Shown in pieces: positions 36,011 to 44,986 of a stretch of DNA of 64,000 nt. The notes beneath the pieces are model-generated. The model was not told the DNA's origin, made no database searches, and was given only the letters and a program-made list of their open reading frames with translations. Source of the DNA: Lysobacter changpingensis (GTDB lineage Bacteria; Pseudomonadota; Gammaproteobacteria; Xanthomonadales; Xanthomonadaceae); the NCBI RefSeq assembly GCF_017308985.1, contig NZ_JADWPE010000003.1, positions 558,001-622,000 of the forward strand, in the 5' to 3' direction. Positions within the stretch are counted from its first letter, which is position 1. Every line of letters starts with the position of its first letter. The position numbers and the translations under genes are program-made.

Positions 36011-36021
36011 ACCCGGCATTG

Positions 36022-36097
36022 GTAGCCCGGGTAAGCGAAGCGCACCCGGGGAGCTGGCCACGTCTCACCCCGGGTGCGCTTCGCTTACCCGGGCTAC
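36022..36097. repeat. REP-like CCCGGG element, inverted pair
   Basis: Arms GTAGCCCGGGTAAGCGAAGC and GGGTGCGCTTCGCTTACCCG are nearly perfect complements separated by 18 bp. It lies between convergent genes. This is the least diverged pair in the window. Confidence 0.92.
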
Positions 36098-36119
36098 GGA
36101 AGCTGGCGCGTTTCCCGCC

Positions 36120-37571
36120 TCACCCCGCCACGCTCGTACGCAGCGAATGGAACACCCGCAGGATCGCCGCCACGCTGCGCTCCGCATCCACCTCGCTGGT
36201 CGCCCAATTGCACACGCTGATGCGCATGGCGCCCTGCCCCTGCCACGTCGTGCCGCCGAGCCAGCAGGTGCCGTCGCGCTGCACGCCGTCGATCACCGCG
36301 CGGGTGAGCTCGTCGTCGTCGCCGAAGCGCACCAGCACCTGGTTGAGCACGACGTCGTTGAGCACACGCACGCCCTCGACCTGGCGCAGCGCGTCGGCCA
36401 TCTGCCGCGCGCGTGCGCAGTTGCCGTCGATCAGGTCCTGCACGCCGTCGCGCCCGAGCGCGCGCAGCGTCGCGTACACCGGCACGCCGCGCGCGCGGCG
36501 CGAGAACTCCGGCACCCAGTCGACCGCGTCGCGCTCCTCGCCGCGTGTCTGGATCAGGTACGGCGCGGCGGAGGTCATCGCATCGCGATGGTCCTGCGCA
36601 TGGCGGACGATCGCCACGCCGCAGTCGTAAGGCACATTGAGCCATTTGTGCGCGTCGGTGGCCCAGGAATCGGCCAGTTCGATGCCGTCGGCCAGCACGC
36701 GCAACGACGCGCTCGCGCGTGCCCACAATCCGAACGCGCCATCCACGTGCAGCCACGCGCCGCGCTGGCGCACCACGTCGGCGATCTCGCGCAGCGGATC
36801 GAACGCACCGGTGTTCACGTTGCCCGCCTGCGCGCAGACGACCATCGGCCCTTCGATCGACGCGACCACCTTGCGCAGGCGCTCGGCGTTCATGCGTCCC
36901 TGCGCGTCGGTTTCCACGCGATGCACCGAACGCGTGCCCAGTCCGAGGTAACGCAGCGCGACGTCGATGGTGACGTGCGATTCGGCCGAGGCGACCACGT
37001 GCAGCCGGGGCGCACCCTGCAGGCCGTCGGCTTCCACGTCCCAGCCTTCGCGGCGCAGCAGGTGATGGCGCGCGGCGGCCAGGCAGGTGAAGTTCGCCAT
37101 CTGGCAGCCGGTGACGAAGCCCACGCCGGCCTCGCGCGGCAGGTCGAACAGGTCCAGCAGCCACTGCGCGGCCACTTCCTCCAGCACCGACACCAGCGGC
37201 GAGATCGCGTAGATGCCAGCGTTCTGGTCCCAGGTCGACACCAGCCAGTCCGCCGCCAGCGCGACCGGATACGCACCGCCGATCACGAAGCCGAAATAGC
37301 GCGGCGAACTGCACGCGACCGCGCCGCGTTCGGCCTGGCCCGCGAGCAGGTCGATCACGTCGCCGCCTTCGTCGCCCTGCCGGGGCAGCGCGATGCGCAG
37401 CGCGGACAGCAGTTCCTCGCGGGAGGCGCGCGCGCCGACGTGGCGATCGGGCAGCCGGCGCAGGTACTGCGCGGCATGGGCGCGGGCGTTGTCGAGGTAT
37501 TCGTCGAAGACGGCCGACTGGAAGGCGCTCGACGCGAGCGGATCGCTGGACGGAAGCGGATCGGTGGCCAT
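36120..37571 (-). CDS. PLP-dependent decarboxylase (aromatic amino acid decarboxylase family)
   Basis: A 483-residue group II decarboxylase-fold protein. The PLP Lys is Lys309 in SWATDAHKWLN; Asp277 (HVDGAFGLW) and His199 (SAESHVTI) bind the cofactor. SSPRYFGFVIGG and DQNAGIYAISPL match the aspartate/tyrosine decarboxylase-like group. Substrate unknown; typical annotations are aspartate aminotransferase family or pyridoxal-dependent decarboxylase. I chose the ATG at 37571 (MATDPLPSSD). Monocistronic, ending at a REP element. Confidence 0.88.
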   Translation of the reverse strand: MATDPLPSSDPLASSAFQSAVFDEYLDNARAHAAQYLRRLPDRHVGARASREELLSALRIALPRQGDEGGDVIDLLAGQAERGAVACSSPRYFGFVIGGAYPVALAADWLVSTWDQNAGIYAISPLVSVLEEVAAQWLLDLFDLPREAGVGFVTGCQMANFTCLAAARHHLLRREGWDVEADGLQGAPRLHVVASAESHVTIDVALRYLGLGTRSVHRVETDAQGRMNAERLRKVVASIEGPMVVCAQAGNVNTGAFDPLREIADVVRQRGAWLHVDGAFGLWARASASLRVLADGIELADSWATDAHKWLNVPYDCGVAIVRHAQDHRDAMTSAAPYLIQTRGEERDAVDWVPEFSRRARGVPVYATLRALGRDGVQDLIDGNCARARQMADALRQVEGVRVLNDVVLNQVLVRFGDDDELTRAVIDGVQRDGTCWLGGTTWQGQGAMRISVCNWATSEVDAERSVAAILRVFHSLRTSVAG

Positions 37572-37697
37572 GGCACGCGGCTCCTCGGGGCGAGGCCGCA
37601 GCATAGGGCGCGCTGGCGGACGGGACCGTTAAATCCGCGTCGTGCCGCGGCGCCGGTGGGGCGTACCCTTCGCGTGACGCACGCGGGCATCGGACGA

Positions 37698-38108
37698 ATG
37701 GCCAGGCATCCCTCACCGCCGCAGGCGCTGGTCGACCGCCTGCGGGCGATCTGCCTGGACCTGCCCGAGGCGGTGGAGGAAGCCGCGTGGACCGGCACGC
37801 GCTGGTGCGTGGCGCACAAGAACTTCGCGCACGTGGTGATGATCGCCGATGGCTGGCCCCCGGCCTACGCGAAGGCCACCGCATCGGACGGCCCGCTCTG
37901 CGTGCTGACCTTCCGCACGCCGCGCGCGGCGGCGCAGATCGGACGTTTGGCGCGCGCCCCGTATTTCCTTCCGCGCTGGTGGCCGGACATCGCGGGGATG
38001 ACGCTGGACGATCGCACCGAGTGGGACGACGTGGAGCGGCATGTCATTGACAGCTATTGCGCGCTTGCGCCGAGGAAGCTTGCGCGGCTGGTGGTGGATC
38101 GGAGGTAG
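37698..38108 (+). CDS. MmcQ/YjbR-family protein
   Basis: A 136-residue protein with the YjbR core: RAICLDLPEAVEEAAWTGTR near residue 15, WCVAHKNFAHV, VLTFRTPRA, and a tail DRTEWDDVERHVIDSY. The family has a CyaY-like fold and was linked to DNA binding and, in mitomycin producers, to drug binding; function here is not known. The start is the ATG at 37698; this gives the usual length. A mosaic repeat follows. Confidence 0.8.
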   Translation: MARHPSPPQALVDRLRAICLDLPEAVEEAAWTGTRWCVAHKNFAHVVMIADGWPPAYAKATASDGPLCVLTFRTPRAAAQIGRLARAPYFLPRWWPDIAGMTLDDRTEWDDVERHVIDSYCALAPRKLARLVVDRR

Positions 38109-38113
38109 CTTCG

Positions 38114-38286
38114 ACCCCTCTCCCTTCTGGAGAGGATCGGGGTGAGGGGCAACGAAGCGGAGAGCGGTGAACCGCCATTGCCACAGGACGCTGCGCTGTT
38201 GCTTCGTCACCGTCAGCGTGACGCGAAACCGGAAAAGCAGAATGGGCTTTCGCTGGAATGACGAAAGGATGGGAATGACGAAGGGG
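38114..38286 (+). repeat. Mosaic dispersed repeat, forward copy
   Basis: Starts CCCCTCTCCC, then GATCGGGGTGAGGG, CAACGAAGCGGA, GCGCTGTTGCTTCGTC, AGCAGAATGGGCTTTCGCTG and GAATGACGAAAGG. The same blocks in the same order occur at 46488-46695, and in reverse at 41478-41651. Confidence 0.75.
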
Positions 38287-38338
38287 AAGCGGACGGCATG
38301 AACCGCTATAGTCCCTCGAACGGCCGACGGAGCGCCTG

Positions 38339-39745
38339 ATGGACCTGCCGCACCCGCACCGCATGCAGCCCAAGTTCCCATGGCGTTACCTGTTGCTGGT
38401 CGTGGTGCCGCTGGTGGTGGCGGTGGTGGTCGCGCGCAACGGACTGCCGATGCCGGATGTATCGACCGCCGCGCCATCGACGACGCCAGGCACCACGCAT
38501 GGTCCGCTGACCTCCCCGCTCTCGCGCTTCCTCCTGCAGCTGCTGGTCGTGCTGTGCGTGGCCAAGAGCGCCGGCTGGCTGCTGCGGCGGTTCGGGCAGC
38601 CGGCGGTGATCGGCGAGATGGCCGCCGGGCTGCTGCTCGGGCCGCTGCTGTTCGGCGCCGTCGCGCCGCAGGCGCAGGGCTGGCTGTTCGCGCCGGAGAG
38701 CCTGGGCGCGCTCGGCATGGTGAGCCAGCTGGGCGTGCTGATGTTCCTGTTCGTCGCCGGTGCGGAGCTGGACATGGCCAGCCTCAACGGGCGGCGCGGC
38801 TTCGCGCTGCTGGTCAGCCATGCGGGCATCGCGCTGCCCTTCCTGGGCGGCGTGCTGCTGGCCTTCGCGCTGTTCGCCGATCACGCGCCGCAGGGCGTGG
38901 GCTTCGCGAGCTTCGCCCTGTTCCTGGGCGTGTCGCTGAGCATCACCGCCTTTCCCGTGCTGTTGCGGATCCTGTCCGACCGCGGCATCGCGCGCAGCGA
39001 CATGGGGCGCATCGCGATCGCCTGCGCCGCGCTCGGCGATGCCAGCGCGTGGTGCCTGCTGGCGGTGATCGTCGCGACCGTGCAGGCCAGCGGGTGGACG
39101 ATGGCGGCGGTGAGCCTGGCCGGCACGCTGCTGTTCGCCACCGCGGTGCTCGCGCTGGCGCGGCCGTGGATCGCGCGACGCGAGATCCCCGCCGAACGCG
39201 AAGGCCGCGCGCTCATCGGCCTGCTGCTGCTCGCCCTGGCGTGCGCGCTGGCGACCGAGGCGCTGGGCATCCACGCGCTGTTCGGCGCGTTCCTGGCCGG
39301 CATCGCGGTGTCGGGCAACGCGCGCCTGCGCCATCTGCTGGTCGAACGCGTGGAGCCGTTCGCGATCTCCCTGCTGCTGCCGCTGTTCTTCGCCATGACC
39401 GGCCTGCGCCTGCGCGTGGACGGGTGGCGGGCCGCCGACGTGCTGCTCGGCCTGGGCGTGATCGCGGTGGCGACGATCGGCAAGGGCGCGGGCACGTGGC
39501 TGGCCGCACGCAGCGCCGGCATGCCGAACATCGACGCGATGCGGCTGGGCGCGCTGATGAACACGCGCGGCCTGATGGAGCTGATCGTGCTGAACCTGGG
39601 CTACGAGCTCGGCCTGATCGGCGACCGCCTGTTCGCCGTGCTCGTGGTCATGGCGCTGGTGACCACCGCCATGACCGGCCCGCTGCTGGACCTGATCGAG
39701 AAACGCGCGGGCAGGAACGCGGAATCCGGGACGCGCACGCCGTAG
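38339..39745 (+). CDS. Kef-type cation/proton antiporter (CPA2 family)
   Basis: A 468-residue membrane protein: one N-terminal helix, then 12 segments of the Na+/H+ exchanger domain with GQPAVIGEMAAGLLLGPLL and a later ACAALGDASAWCLLAV. This last holds the conserved Asp of the antiport site. Late motifs MNTRGLMELIVLNLG match the CPA2 family. There is no RCK/TrkA_N regulatory tail. It probably exchanges K+ or Na+ for protons. Start is the ATG at 38339; an internal ATG 8 codons on is possible. Confidence 0.9.
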   Translation: MDLPHPHRMQPKFPWRYLLLVVVPLVVAVVVARNGLPMPDVSTAAPSTTPGTTHGPLTSPLSRFLLQLLVVLCVAKSAGWLLRRFGQPAVIGEMAAGLLLGPLLFGAVAPQAQGWLFAPESLGALGMVSQLGVLMFLFVAGAELDMASLNGRRGFALLVSHAGIALPFLGGVLLAFALFADHAPQGVGFASFALFLGVSLSITAFPVLLRILSDRGIARSDMGRIAIACAALGDASAWCLLAVIVATVQASGWTMAAVSLAGTLLFATAVLALARPWIARREIPAEREGRALIGLLLLALACALATEALGIHALFGAFLAGIAVSGNARLRHLLVERVEPFAISLLLPLFFAMTGLRLRVDGWRAADVLLGLGVIAVATIGKGAGTWLAARSAGMPNIDAMRLGALMNTRGLMELIVLNLGYELGLIGDRLFAVLVVMALVTTAMTGPLLDLIEKRAGRNAESGTRTP

Positions 39746-39770
39746 CGGGGCGCCCGGGACTCCACGGCTC

Positions 39771-40118
39771 CTACGCCTCCTCGATCTGCCGAACCTCGCA
39801 TTCGATGTTCCACTCGTCGCCGTGCAGCGCGGCGAAGCGGCGCGTGAGCTCGGTGGCCTCGTCCAGGTCGGCCGCTTCCAGGATCGCGTAACCGCCGATC
39901 ACTTCCTTGGATTCGGTGAACGGGCCGTCGATGCTGGACAGCTTGCCGTTGTGCAGCCGCACGCGGCGACCCTTCGCGGTCGGCTGCAGGCCGCCGGTGT
40001 CGACGAGCTTGCCGGCGGCGCGCATCTGCTCGATCAGCACGGTCATTTCGTCGATCAGCCGCTGGCTGGGCACCTGGCCGGTGTTCTCGTCGACGCGGAT
40101 CAGGGACAGGAATCGCAT
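39771..40118 (-). CDS. YCII-related (YciI-like) protein
   Basis: A 115-residue protein with the DGPF signature (SSIDGPFTESKEVIGGYAIL) and RFLSLIRVDE start of the YCII/DGPFAETKE family. Members are often encoded beside ECF sigma factors, but none is seen here. The ATG at 40118 with GGAGCTCC upstream is the start. Function unknown. Convergent with the antiporter gene. Confidence 0.85.
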   Translation of the reverse strand: MRFLSLIRVDENTGQVPSQRLIDEMTVLIEQMRAAGKLVDTGGLQPTAKGRRVRLHNGKLSSIDGPFTESKEVIGGYAILEAADLDEATELTRRFAALHGDEWNIECEVRQIEEA

Positions 40119-40288
40119 GGGAGCTCCTTGGGTGGGAGGGCGCGCCCGCCGTCGATGCCGGCGTGGAAGCGTGCCTTCGATGGGATCGACGAGCGGCCAC
40201 GCGCGGAATCGACAAACCGTGCGCAATGGCGCGCGGCACGGGCCGGTATGCTGCGGCGATCCCTTCCGCCCGCCCTGCGACGCGCCCG

Positions 40289-41467
40289 ATGACCCGACCC
40301 GCCGCCCTCCACGCCCGCGCCTTGGTCCTGCTCTGGCTGCTGCTCGCCAGCACCGCCTGGGCCCAGGGCGGCTATTTCCCGCCGCGCGGAGCGTGGGCGC
40401 GCGTGGCGCCGACTCAGGGCGGGTTCGATCCGAAGCGGTTGCAGGAGGCGGTCGACTACGCCCTCGCCCACGAAGCGAAGGAGCCGCGCGACCAGTCGAT
40501 CTCGCTGGCGCGGAGCTTCGGCGCGAAGGAGCCGTTCTTCGAAGGCCAGATCGGCCCGACGGCCGTTCGCGCCGGGCTCAACGGAATCATCATCCATCGC
40601 GGCAAGGTGGTCGCCGAGTTCGGCGATACCCGCAGCGTCGACATGAGCCACAGCGTCACCAAGACCTTCCTCAGCACGGTGGTCGGCGTGGCGTGGCAGC
40701 GCGGGCTGATCCGCGACACCCACGATCGTGCCGCCGAGTACATGCCGCGCGACGTGGATCTGTTCGCCTCCGCGCACAACGCGCCGATCACCTGGGAGCA
40801 CCTGCTGCGCCAGACCAGCGACTGGCAGGGCACGCTGTGGGGCAAGCCGGACTGGGGCGATCGTCCGTCCGGTCCGCCGGAACAATGGCCCAACCGCGAA
40901 CGCCACGCGCCCGGCACCCACTACATGTACAACGACGTGCGCGTGAACGTGCTCGCGCTGGCCGCGTTGCAGGTGTGGCGTCGCCCGCTGCCGGACGTGC
41001 TGCGCGAACACGTGATGGAACCCATCGGCGCGAGCACGCGCTGGCGCTGGCATGGCTACCGCAATTCGTGGGTCGAACTGGACGGGCAGAAGATGCAGTC
41101 GGTGTCCGGCGGCGGCCACTGGGGCGGCGGCATGTTCATCGATGCCTGGGACCTGGCGCGCTTCGGCTACCTCTTCCTGCGCGACGGGCAATGGGATGGG
41201 ACGCAGATCGTCTCGCGCGAATGGATCGCCAAGGCGCGCACGCCCGGCGCGGACAACCCCGAATACGGCTACTGCAACTGGTTCCTCAACACCGGCCGCA
41301 AGTCGCTGCCGTCGGCACCGGAAAGCAGCGTGACCTTCCGCGGCAACGGGCAGAACATCGTGTACATCGATCACGACAACGATCTGCTGATCGTGGTGCG
41401 GTGGATCGATCGTGGCGATGCGCTGGATACGTTCATCGGGAAGGTGTTGGCGGCGCGGGTGAAGTAG
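40289..41467 (+). CDS. Secreted serine hydrolase (class C beta-lactamase/penicillin-binding-like)
   Basis: A 392-residue protein with signal peptide (ARALVLLWLLLASTAWA). The catalytic SxxK is Ser122-Val-Thr-Lys125 (MSHSVTKTFLS), followed by THYMYNDVRVN as the Tyr-motif region and FRGNGQNIVYI near the C-terminus. The family covers esterases, D-amino peptidases and beta-lactamase-like enzymes; antibiotic hydrolysis cannot be assumed. Periplasmic or secreted. Starts at the ATG at 40289, which gives the signal peptide; the longer frame from 40163 does not. Confidence 0.88.
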   Translation: MTRPAALHARALVLLWLLLASTAWAQGGYFPPRGAWARVAPTQGGFDPKRLQEAVDYALAHEAKEPRDQSISLARSFGAKEPFFEGQIGPTAVRAGLNGIIIHRGKVVAEFGDTRSVDMSHSVTKTFLSTVVGVAWQRGLIRDTHDRAAEYMPRDVDLFASAHNAPITWEHLLRQTSDWQGTLWGKPDWGDRPSGPPEQWPNRERHAPGTHYMYNDVRVNVLALAALQVWRRPLPDVLREHVMEPIGASTRWRWHGYRNSWVELDGQKMQSVSGGGHWGGGMFIDAWDLARFGYLFLRDGQWDGTQIVSREWIAKARTPGADNPEYGYCNWFLNTGRKSLPSAPESSVTFRGNGQNIVYIDHDNDLLIVVRWIDRGDALDTFIGKVLAARVK

Positions 41468-41477
41468 GCGCTGCTGC

Positions 41478-41651
41478 GATCAATCAGTTGCGCACGATTG
41501 CGCGGCGCTGTGCCGCAATCGCGGTTCGCCGCCTCCGCTTCGTTGCTCCTCACCCGAACCCCTCTCCGTGGGGAGAGGGGCTTGAAACCGTCGTCCCGGC
41601 GAAGGTCGGGATCCAGGCTGTCACGTCATCAGCCCACTTCCGTCGTTCCCA
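41478..41651 (-). repeat. Mosaic dispersed repeat, reverse copy
   Basis: Read on the minus strand it has the blocks TGGATCCCGACCTTCGCCGG, CCCCTCTCC hairpin, GGGTGAGG, AACGAAGCGGA and CGCAATCGTGCGCAAC. It lacks the GAATGACGAA block of the forward copies. It sits between the serine hydrolase and a VOC gene. Confidence 0.7.
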
Positions 41652-41660
41652 GCACGACCC

Positions 41661-42092
41661 TCAGAACGTCACTTTCACCGACGCCGCGCTGCGCGTGTGC
41701 TCGCCGTGATACACCGCCTCGATGTTGTTCCCGTCGGGATCGAGCACGAACGCCGCGTAGTAGCCCGGGTGGTAAGCCCGCTCGCCCGGCGCGCCGTTGT
41801 CGATGCCGCCGCTGGCCAGCGCCGCCTTGTGGAAGGCATCGACCATCGCGCGATCCTTCGCCTGGAAGGCCAGGTGATGCCGCCCGGTCAGCTGGCCCAA
41901 CGCGGCTTCGCTTTCGGCGTTCGACACGAACAGCTCGTCGTACCAGAACGCGCCATCGTCGAGCGTGCCGCCGAGCGGCACCTGCAACACGTCGAACACG
42001 GCGTCGTAGAAGCGGCGGCTCGCCGGCAGGTCGCGCACGACCAACTGGACGTGGTCGATCAGCCGGCCGCGGTGGAGTTCCTGGGTTTCCAT
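41661..42092 (-). CDS. VOC family protein (glyoxalase/bleomycin resistance-like)
   Basis: A 143-residue VOC protein: LIDHVQLVVRDLPASRRFYDAVF, GRHHLAFQAKDRAMVDAFHKA, PGYYAAFVLDPDGNNIEAVYH. His in HVQ, His in HHLAF and the late Glu in NIEAVYH are the usual metal-ligand positions, so a metal-dependent enzyme is plausible. Start is the ATG at 42092; the frame upstream overlaps the next gene. It may share a transcript with the BON-domain gene upstream (26-bp gap). Confidence 0.88.
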   Translation of the reverse strand: METQELHRGRLIDHVQLVVRDLPASRRFYDAVFDVLQVPLGGTLDDGAFWYDELFVSNAESEAALGQLTGRHHLAFQAKDRAMVDAFHKAALASGGIDNGAPGERAYHPGYYAAFVLDPDGNNIEAVYHGEHTRSAASVKVTF

Positions 42093-42118
42093 CGTGTCGT
42101 CCCTGTGTCGTGGCGCGC

Positions 42119-42604
42119 TCAGTGCGGCGCGGAGGTCTGCATGGAGTGCGCCGGATGCGTGCGCAGCAGGCTTTCCAGGTTCTGCACGCCGCGCATCGAC
42201 GAGACGGTATGCAGCAGCTCGTGGAATTCGTCCTCCGACACGTGGCCTTTCAGCTGCACGTGGCCGCCGTGCACGCGCACCTCCACGTCGTGCGGGCGCT
42301 CGACCAGCCGGCCCAGGCGCGAACGGATGCGCTCGTGCAGCAGATCGTCGTCGACCGGCTCGGACGCCAGGCTCGCACGCGTGCGCGCGGCGACGCCGCG
42401 CAGGCGGTCGGCGGCACGTTTGGATTTGCCGCGCACGTAGCGCTCGGCATCGTGGCGCATCGAAACGCCGCGGTCGCGCATCATGGCGCGACGGCGACGG
42501 CCGGTATTGGGATCCATCAGGTACATCGCCAGAGCACCGGCCGCGAAGGCCAGCGCGACGTTGCACAGCGTGCCCAGGGCACTTCGCGCGGATCGATCAT
42601 GCAT
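42119..42604 (-). CDS. Membrane-anchored BON domain protein
   Basis: A 161-residue protein. One transmembrane segment at about residues 12-32 (LCNVALAFAAGALAMYLMD), then a basic stretch GRRRRAMMRDRG. The BON domain at about 85-150 has LLHERIRSRLGR, VEVRVHGGHVQLKGHV and VSSMRGVQNLESLL. BON domains bind phospholipid or assist envelope stability. The ATG at 42604 follows GGAGGTGG, a strong ribosome binding site. Upstream of the VOC gene on the same strand. Confidence 0.87.
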   Translation of the reverse strand: MHDRSARSALGTLCNVALAFAAGALAMYLMDPNTGRRRRAMMRDRGVSMRHDAERYVRGKSKRAADRLRGVAARTRASLASEPVDDDLLHERIRSRLGRLVERPHDVEVRVHGGHVQLKGHVSEDEFHELLHTVSSMRGVQNLESLLRTHPAHSMQTSAPH

Positions 42605-42791
42605 GGGTCCACCTCCAATCGGCTCGCGGGAGCCCCACCCTGCCAGAACGCGGGGAAACGCCGCGCGAAGGCCCGCCCGCCGTTTCCTTAACGGGGATGC
42701 GCAAAAGCCGCCGGTTTTTTCGGAGGATTCCGAGAGATCGCGCGGGATCGCGTTGCTAACGTTCCGCGCCTCCGCCGCTCCATTCGCCGCC

Positions 42792-43559
42792 GTGTCGAAC
42801 CTTCTTCCGCGCGCCGCGTCGCGCCTGTCCATCGCCACGCTCGCCTGCGTCGCCGTCTTCACGCTGGCCTCGTGCGAGCGCCCGGCCGCGTCCGTCCAGG
42901 CCGAAGCCAAACCCGCTCCAGTCGAGACGTTCAGCCCGCCGCAGGACGTGTTCCAACGCGACGCGCGCGCCATGGTCGGCATCAGCTATCCGCCGGGGCT
43001 GGAGCGTTTCCCGGCGCTCGCCAGGATCCTCGTCGCGCATGCGCAGGAACGTCGCGCCGCGCTCGCCGCCGCGCTGGAGAAAACGCCGCGCCCGGCGGTG
43101 CCGTTCGAGCTGACGCTGCGCTTCAGCACGGTCGCCGATGCGCCGCGCATGTTCGCGGTGACCGCCGACGAGGAGCTCTACACCGGTGGCACGGCCAGTC
43201 GCCCGGGCCGTACGGTATTCCTCTGGCTGCCGGCGGAGAACCGCCTGCTCACGCCGGAGGAAATGATCCCCAATCCCGCCGCGTGGTCGCGCCTGCACGA
43301 GCAGATCCGCCAGTCGCATCGCGAGGAATCCGCTTCGCTCAGCGCGCCGGCGAACGAACGCGCGATGCAGCGCGTGTTCGTGCCGCGTTTCAACTCCGCC
43401 GGCCGCATCGCCGGCCTGCGCTTCCGCACCGACAACGGCGACGAGATCGAAGTGCCGGGCGGCGAGCTCAAGGCGTTGGTCGCGCCGGCGTACGCGTCGT
43501 GGTTCGAGGACGCACCGGTCGCAGCGGCGGCACCGACCATCGCGACCGCGACGCCCTGA
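42792..43559 (+). CDS. Lipoprotein with DUF3298-like domain
   Basis: A 255-residue protein from a GTG start. The lipobox is TLASC with Cys28. The body has ISYPPGLERFPALARILVAH, RFSTVADAPRMFAVTADEEL, YTGGTASRPGRT and LLTPEEMIP, in the order typical of RsiV/PdaC-like DUF3298 proteins. A short Ala-rich tail follows. Likely anchored in the outer membrane or inner membrane facing the periplasm, binding peptidoglycan fragments or sugars; function unproven. No ATG gives a complete signal peptide. Confidence 0.78.
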   Translation: MSNLLPRAASRLSIATLACVAVFTLASCERPAASVQAEAKPAPVETFSPPQDVFQRDARAMVGISYPPGLERFPALARILVAHAQERRAALAAALEKTPRPAVPFELTLRFSTVADAPRMFAVTADEELYTGGTASRPGRTVFLWLPAENRLLTPEEMIPNPAAWSRLHEQIRQSHREESASLSAPANERAMQRVFVPRFNSAGRIAGLRFRTDNGDEIEVPGGELKALVAPAYASWFEDAPVAAAAPTIATATP

Positions 43560-43605
43560 CGGCGCACCGTGCGCCGCCATCGCTGGCGGCGCACGGGCGT
43601 TCGCT

Positions 43606-44514
43606 TCACGCCGACGGCTTGCGCAGCGTCTGGTCGAACAGCGCCAGCGTCTTCTTCCACGCTTCGCGCGCGGCGGCTTCGTCGTAACGCGGCGTGGTGT
43701 CGTTGTTGAAGCCGTGCTGCGTGCCGGGCGGCTGGAACAGTTCGTACTTCACGCCGGCCTGTTTCAGCGCGGTTTCGTACGAAGGCCAGCCCGCATTGAC
43801 GCGTTCGTCGTTGGCGGCCAGCACAACCAGCATGCGTGCCTTGATGTTCGGCACCTCGGCCAGCTCCGGCGGCGGACCATAGAACGGCGCGGCGGCGTCG
43901 AGGTCCGGCAGCTGCGTGGCGAGGAAGTTCGACATGCCCCCGCCGTAGCAGAACCCGACCACGCCCAGCCGTCCGTTGCCGCCTTCGATCGTGCGCAGCA
44001 TCTTCGCGGCGGCGAGGAAATCCTGCCGGGTCTTGGCCTGGTCGAGCTTGCCGAATTCGGCGCGCGCCTTGTCCTCGTCGCCCGGATACCCGCCCAGCGG
44101 GAACAGCGCGTCCGGCGCGAAGGCGATGTAGCCCTCCAGCGCGAGGCGTCGCGTCACGTCCTCGATGTGCGGGTTGAGGCCGCGGTTCTCGTGAACCACC
44201 AGCACGACCGGCAGCGGGCCGCTCTTTTTCGCCGGACGCACCAGGTAACCGCGCCCGGTGCCGTAGCCCTGCGGCGAGGGGAAGTCGAGGTATTTCGCGC
44301 TCAGCCGCTTGTCGTCCGGCTTGATCTGCTGCGCTGCGGCGAAGTTGGGCGCGAGCGCTGCCAGCAGGCCCGATGCGCCGGCCGCACCGACCGCGAAACG
44401 CGCAGCGCCGGTGAGGAAGCCGCGCCGGTCGATGATGCCGTGCACGTACTGGTCGAACAGTTTCAGCACTTCCGGATCGAAGTCGCTGGCCTTGCGACGG
44501 GGCGTGTCGGCCAT
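43606..44514 (-). CDS. Tat-exported dienelactone hydrolase family protein
   Basis: A 302-residue alpha/beta hydrolase. Twin-arginine signal with Arg30/Arg31 (IIDRRGFLTGAARF) and a 20-residue hydrophobic stretch, atypically late after a 29-residue leader, as in YghX-type proteins. The Cys-His-Asp triad is Cys189 (GFCYGGG), Asp236 (NDERV) and His267 (TQHGFNND); Glu109 of HENRG is also present. It hydrolyses lactones or esters, probably in the periplasm. Monocistronic. Confidence 0.9.
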   Translation of the reverse strand: MADTPRRKASDFDPEVLKLFDQYVHGIIDRRGFLTGAARFAVGAAGASGLLAALAPNFAAAQQIKPDDKRLSAKYLDFPSPQGYGTGRGYLVRPAKKSGPLPVVLVVHENRGLNPHIEDVTRRLALEGYIAFAPDALFPLGGYPGDEDKARAEFGKLDQAKTRQDFLAAAKMLRTIEGGNGRLGVVGFCYGGGMSNFLATQLPDLDAAAPFYGPPPELAEVPNIKARMLVVLAANDERVNAGWPSYETALKQAGVKYELFQPPGTQHGFNNDTTPRYDEAAAREAWKKTLALFDQTLRKPSA

Positions 44515-44660
44515 GGGAACCTCCGCGGCGGTGGTGGCACGTGCCGGCGAGGATAGCCGGTGCGCCGCCGTCGGCGTTCACGCGTCGCGACGACCCGATG
44601 CCATGGCGCGACGGGCGGTGTCGATGGATGCGGTCGAGGCGCGTCGCGCCCCCGGACTCC

Positions 44661-44703
44661 GAAGAAAAAAACCGCCGCCGACGCCCCACGCATCGGCGGC
44701 GGT
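44661..44703 (-). terminator. Rho-independent terminator of the DUF1328 gene
   Basis: On the minus strand an 11-13 bp GC stem CCGCCGCCGA/TCGGCGGCGG is followed by seven T. It begins seven bases after the gene's stop. Confidence 0.9.
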
Positions 44704-44709
44704 GGCGAC

Positions 44710-44883
44710 TTACGTCACCTTCTTGGCGATGGTCACGCCCAGAATGAAAAGCACGATCGCGATGATCAGGCCCACCCAGAACAGCAGCTTGGCGATGCCC
44801 ATCGCCGCACCCGCCGCACCGGTGAAGCCGAGCGCGCCGGCGATCAGGCCGATGACGGCGAAGATGATGGCCCACTTGAACAT
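44710..44883 (-). CDS. DUF1328 small membrane protein (YtjA-like)
   Basis: A 57-residue protein of two transmembrane helices: MFKWAIIFAVIGLIAGALGF and LLFWVGLIIAIVLFILGVT, joined by a Gly/Ala loop. It is a full match to the YtjA/DUF1328 pattern. Function not established; often induced in stress. The start is the ATG at 44883 and a clear terminator follows. Confidence 0.9.
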   Translation of the reverse strand: MFKWAIIFAVIGLIAGALGFTGAAGAAMGIAKLLFWVGLIIAIVLFILGVTIAKKVT

Positions 44884-44986
44884 GGCCGGACTCCGTGGAA
44901 CTTCGTTGCGAAGACGGTAGTCGCGGGGTTGTCGTTCTGGCGTGAGCGGCGAGACGTGATGGATCGACGTCATGGACCGGGCCGGG

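Noticed and set aside
36022-36097. REP pair considered as a rho-independent terminator
   Set aside because: The hairpin is long but has no T-run, and the same element occurs at many non-terminal sites.
40289-41467. True beta-lactamase
   Set aside because: The SxxK serine hydrolase family is broad and nothing in the sequence shows antibiotic hydrolysis, so only the family name is given.
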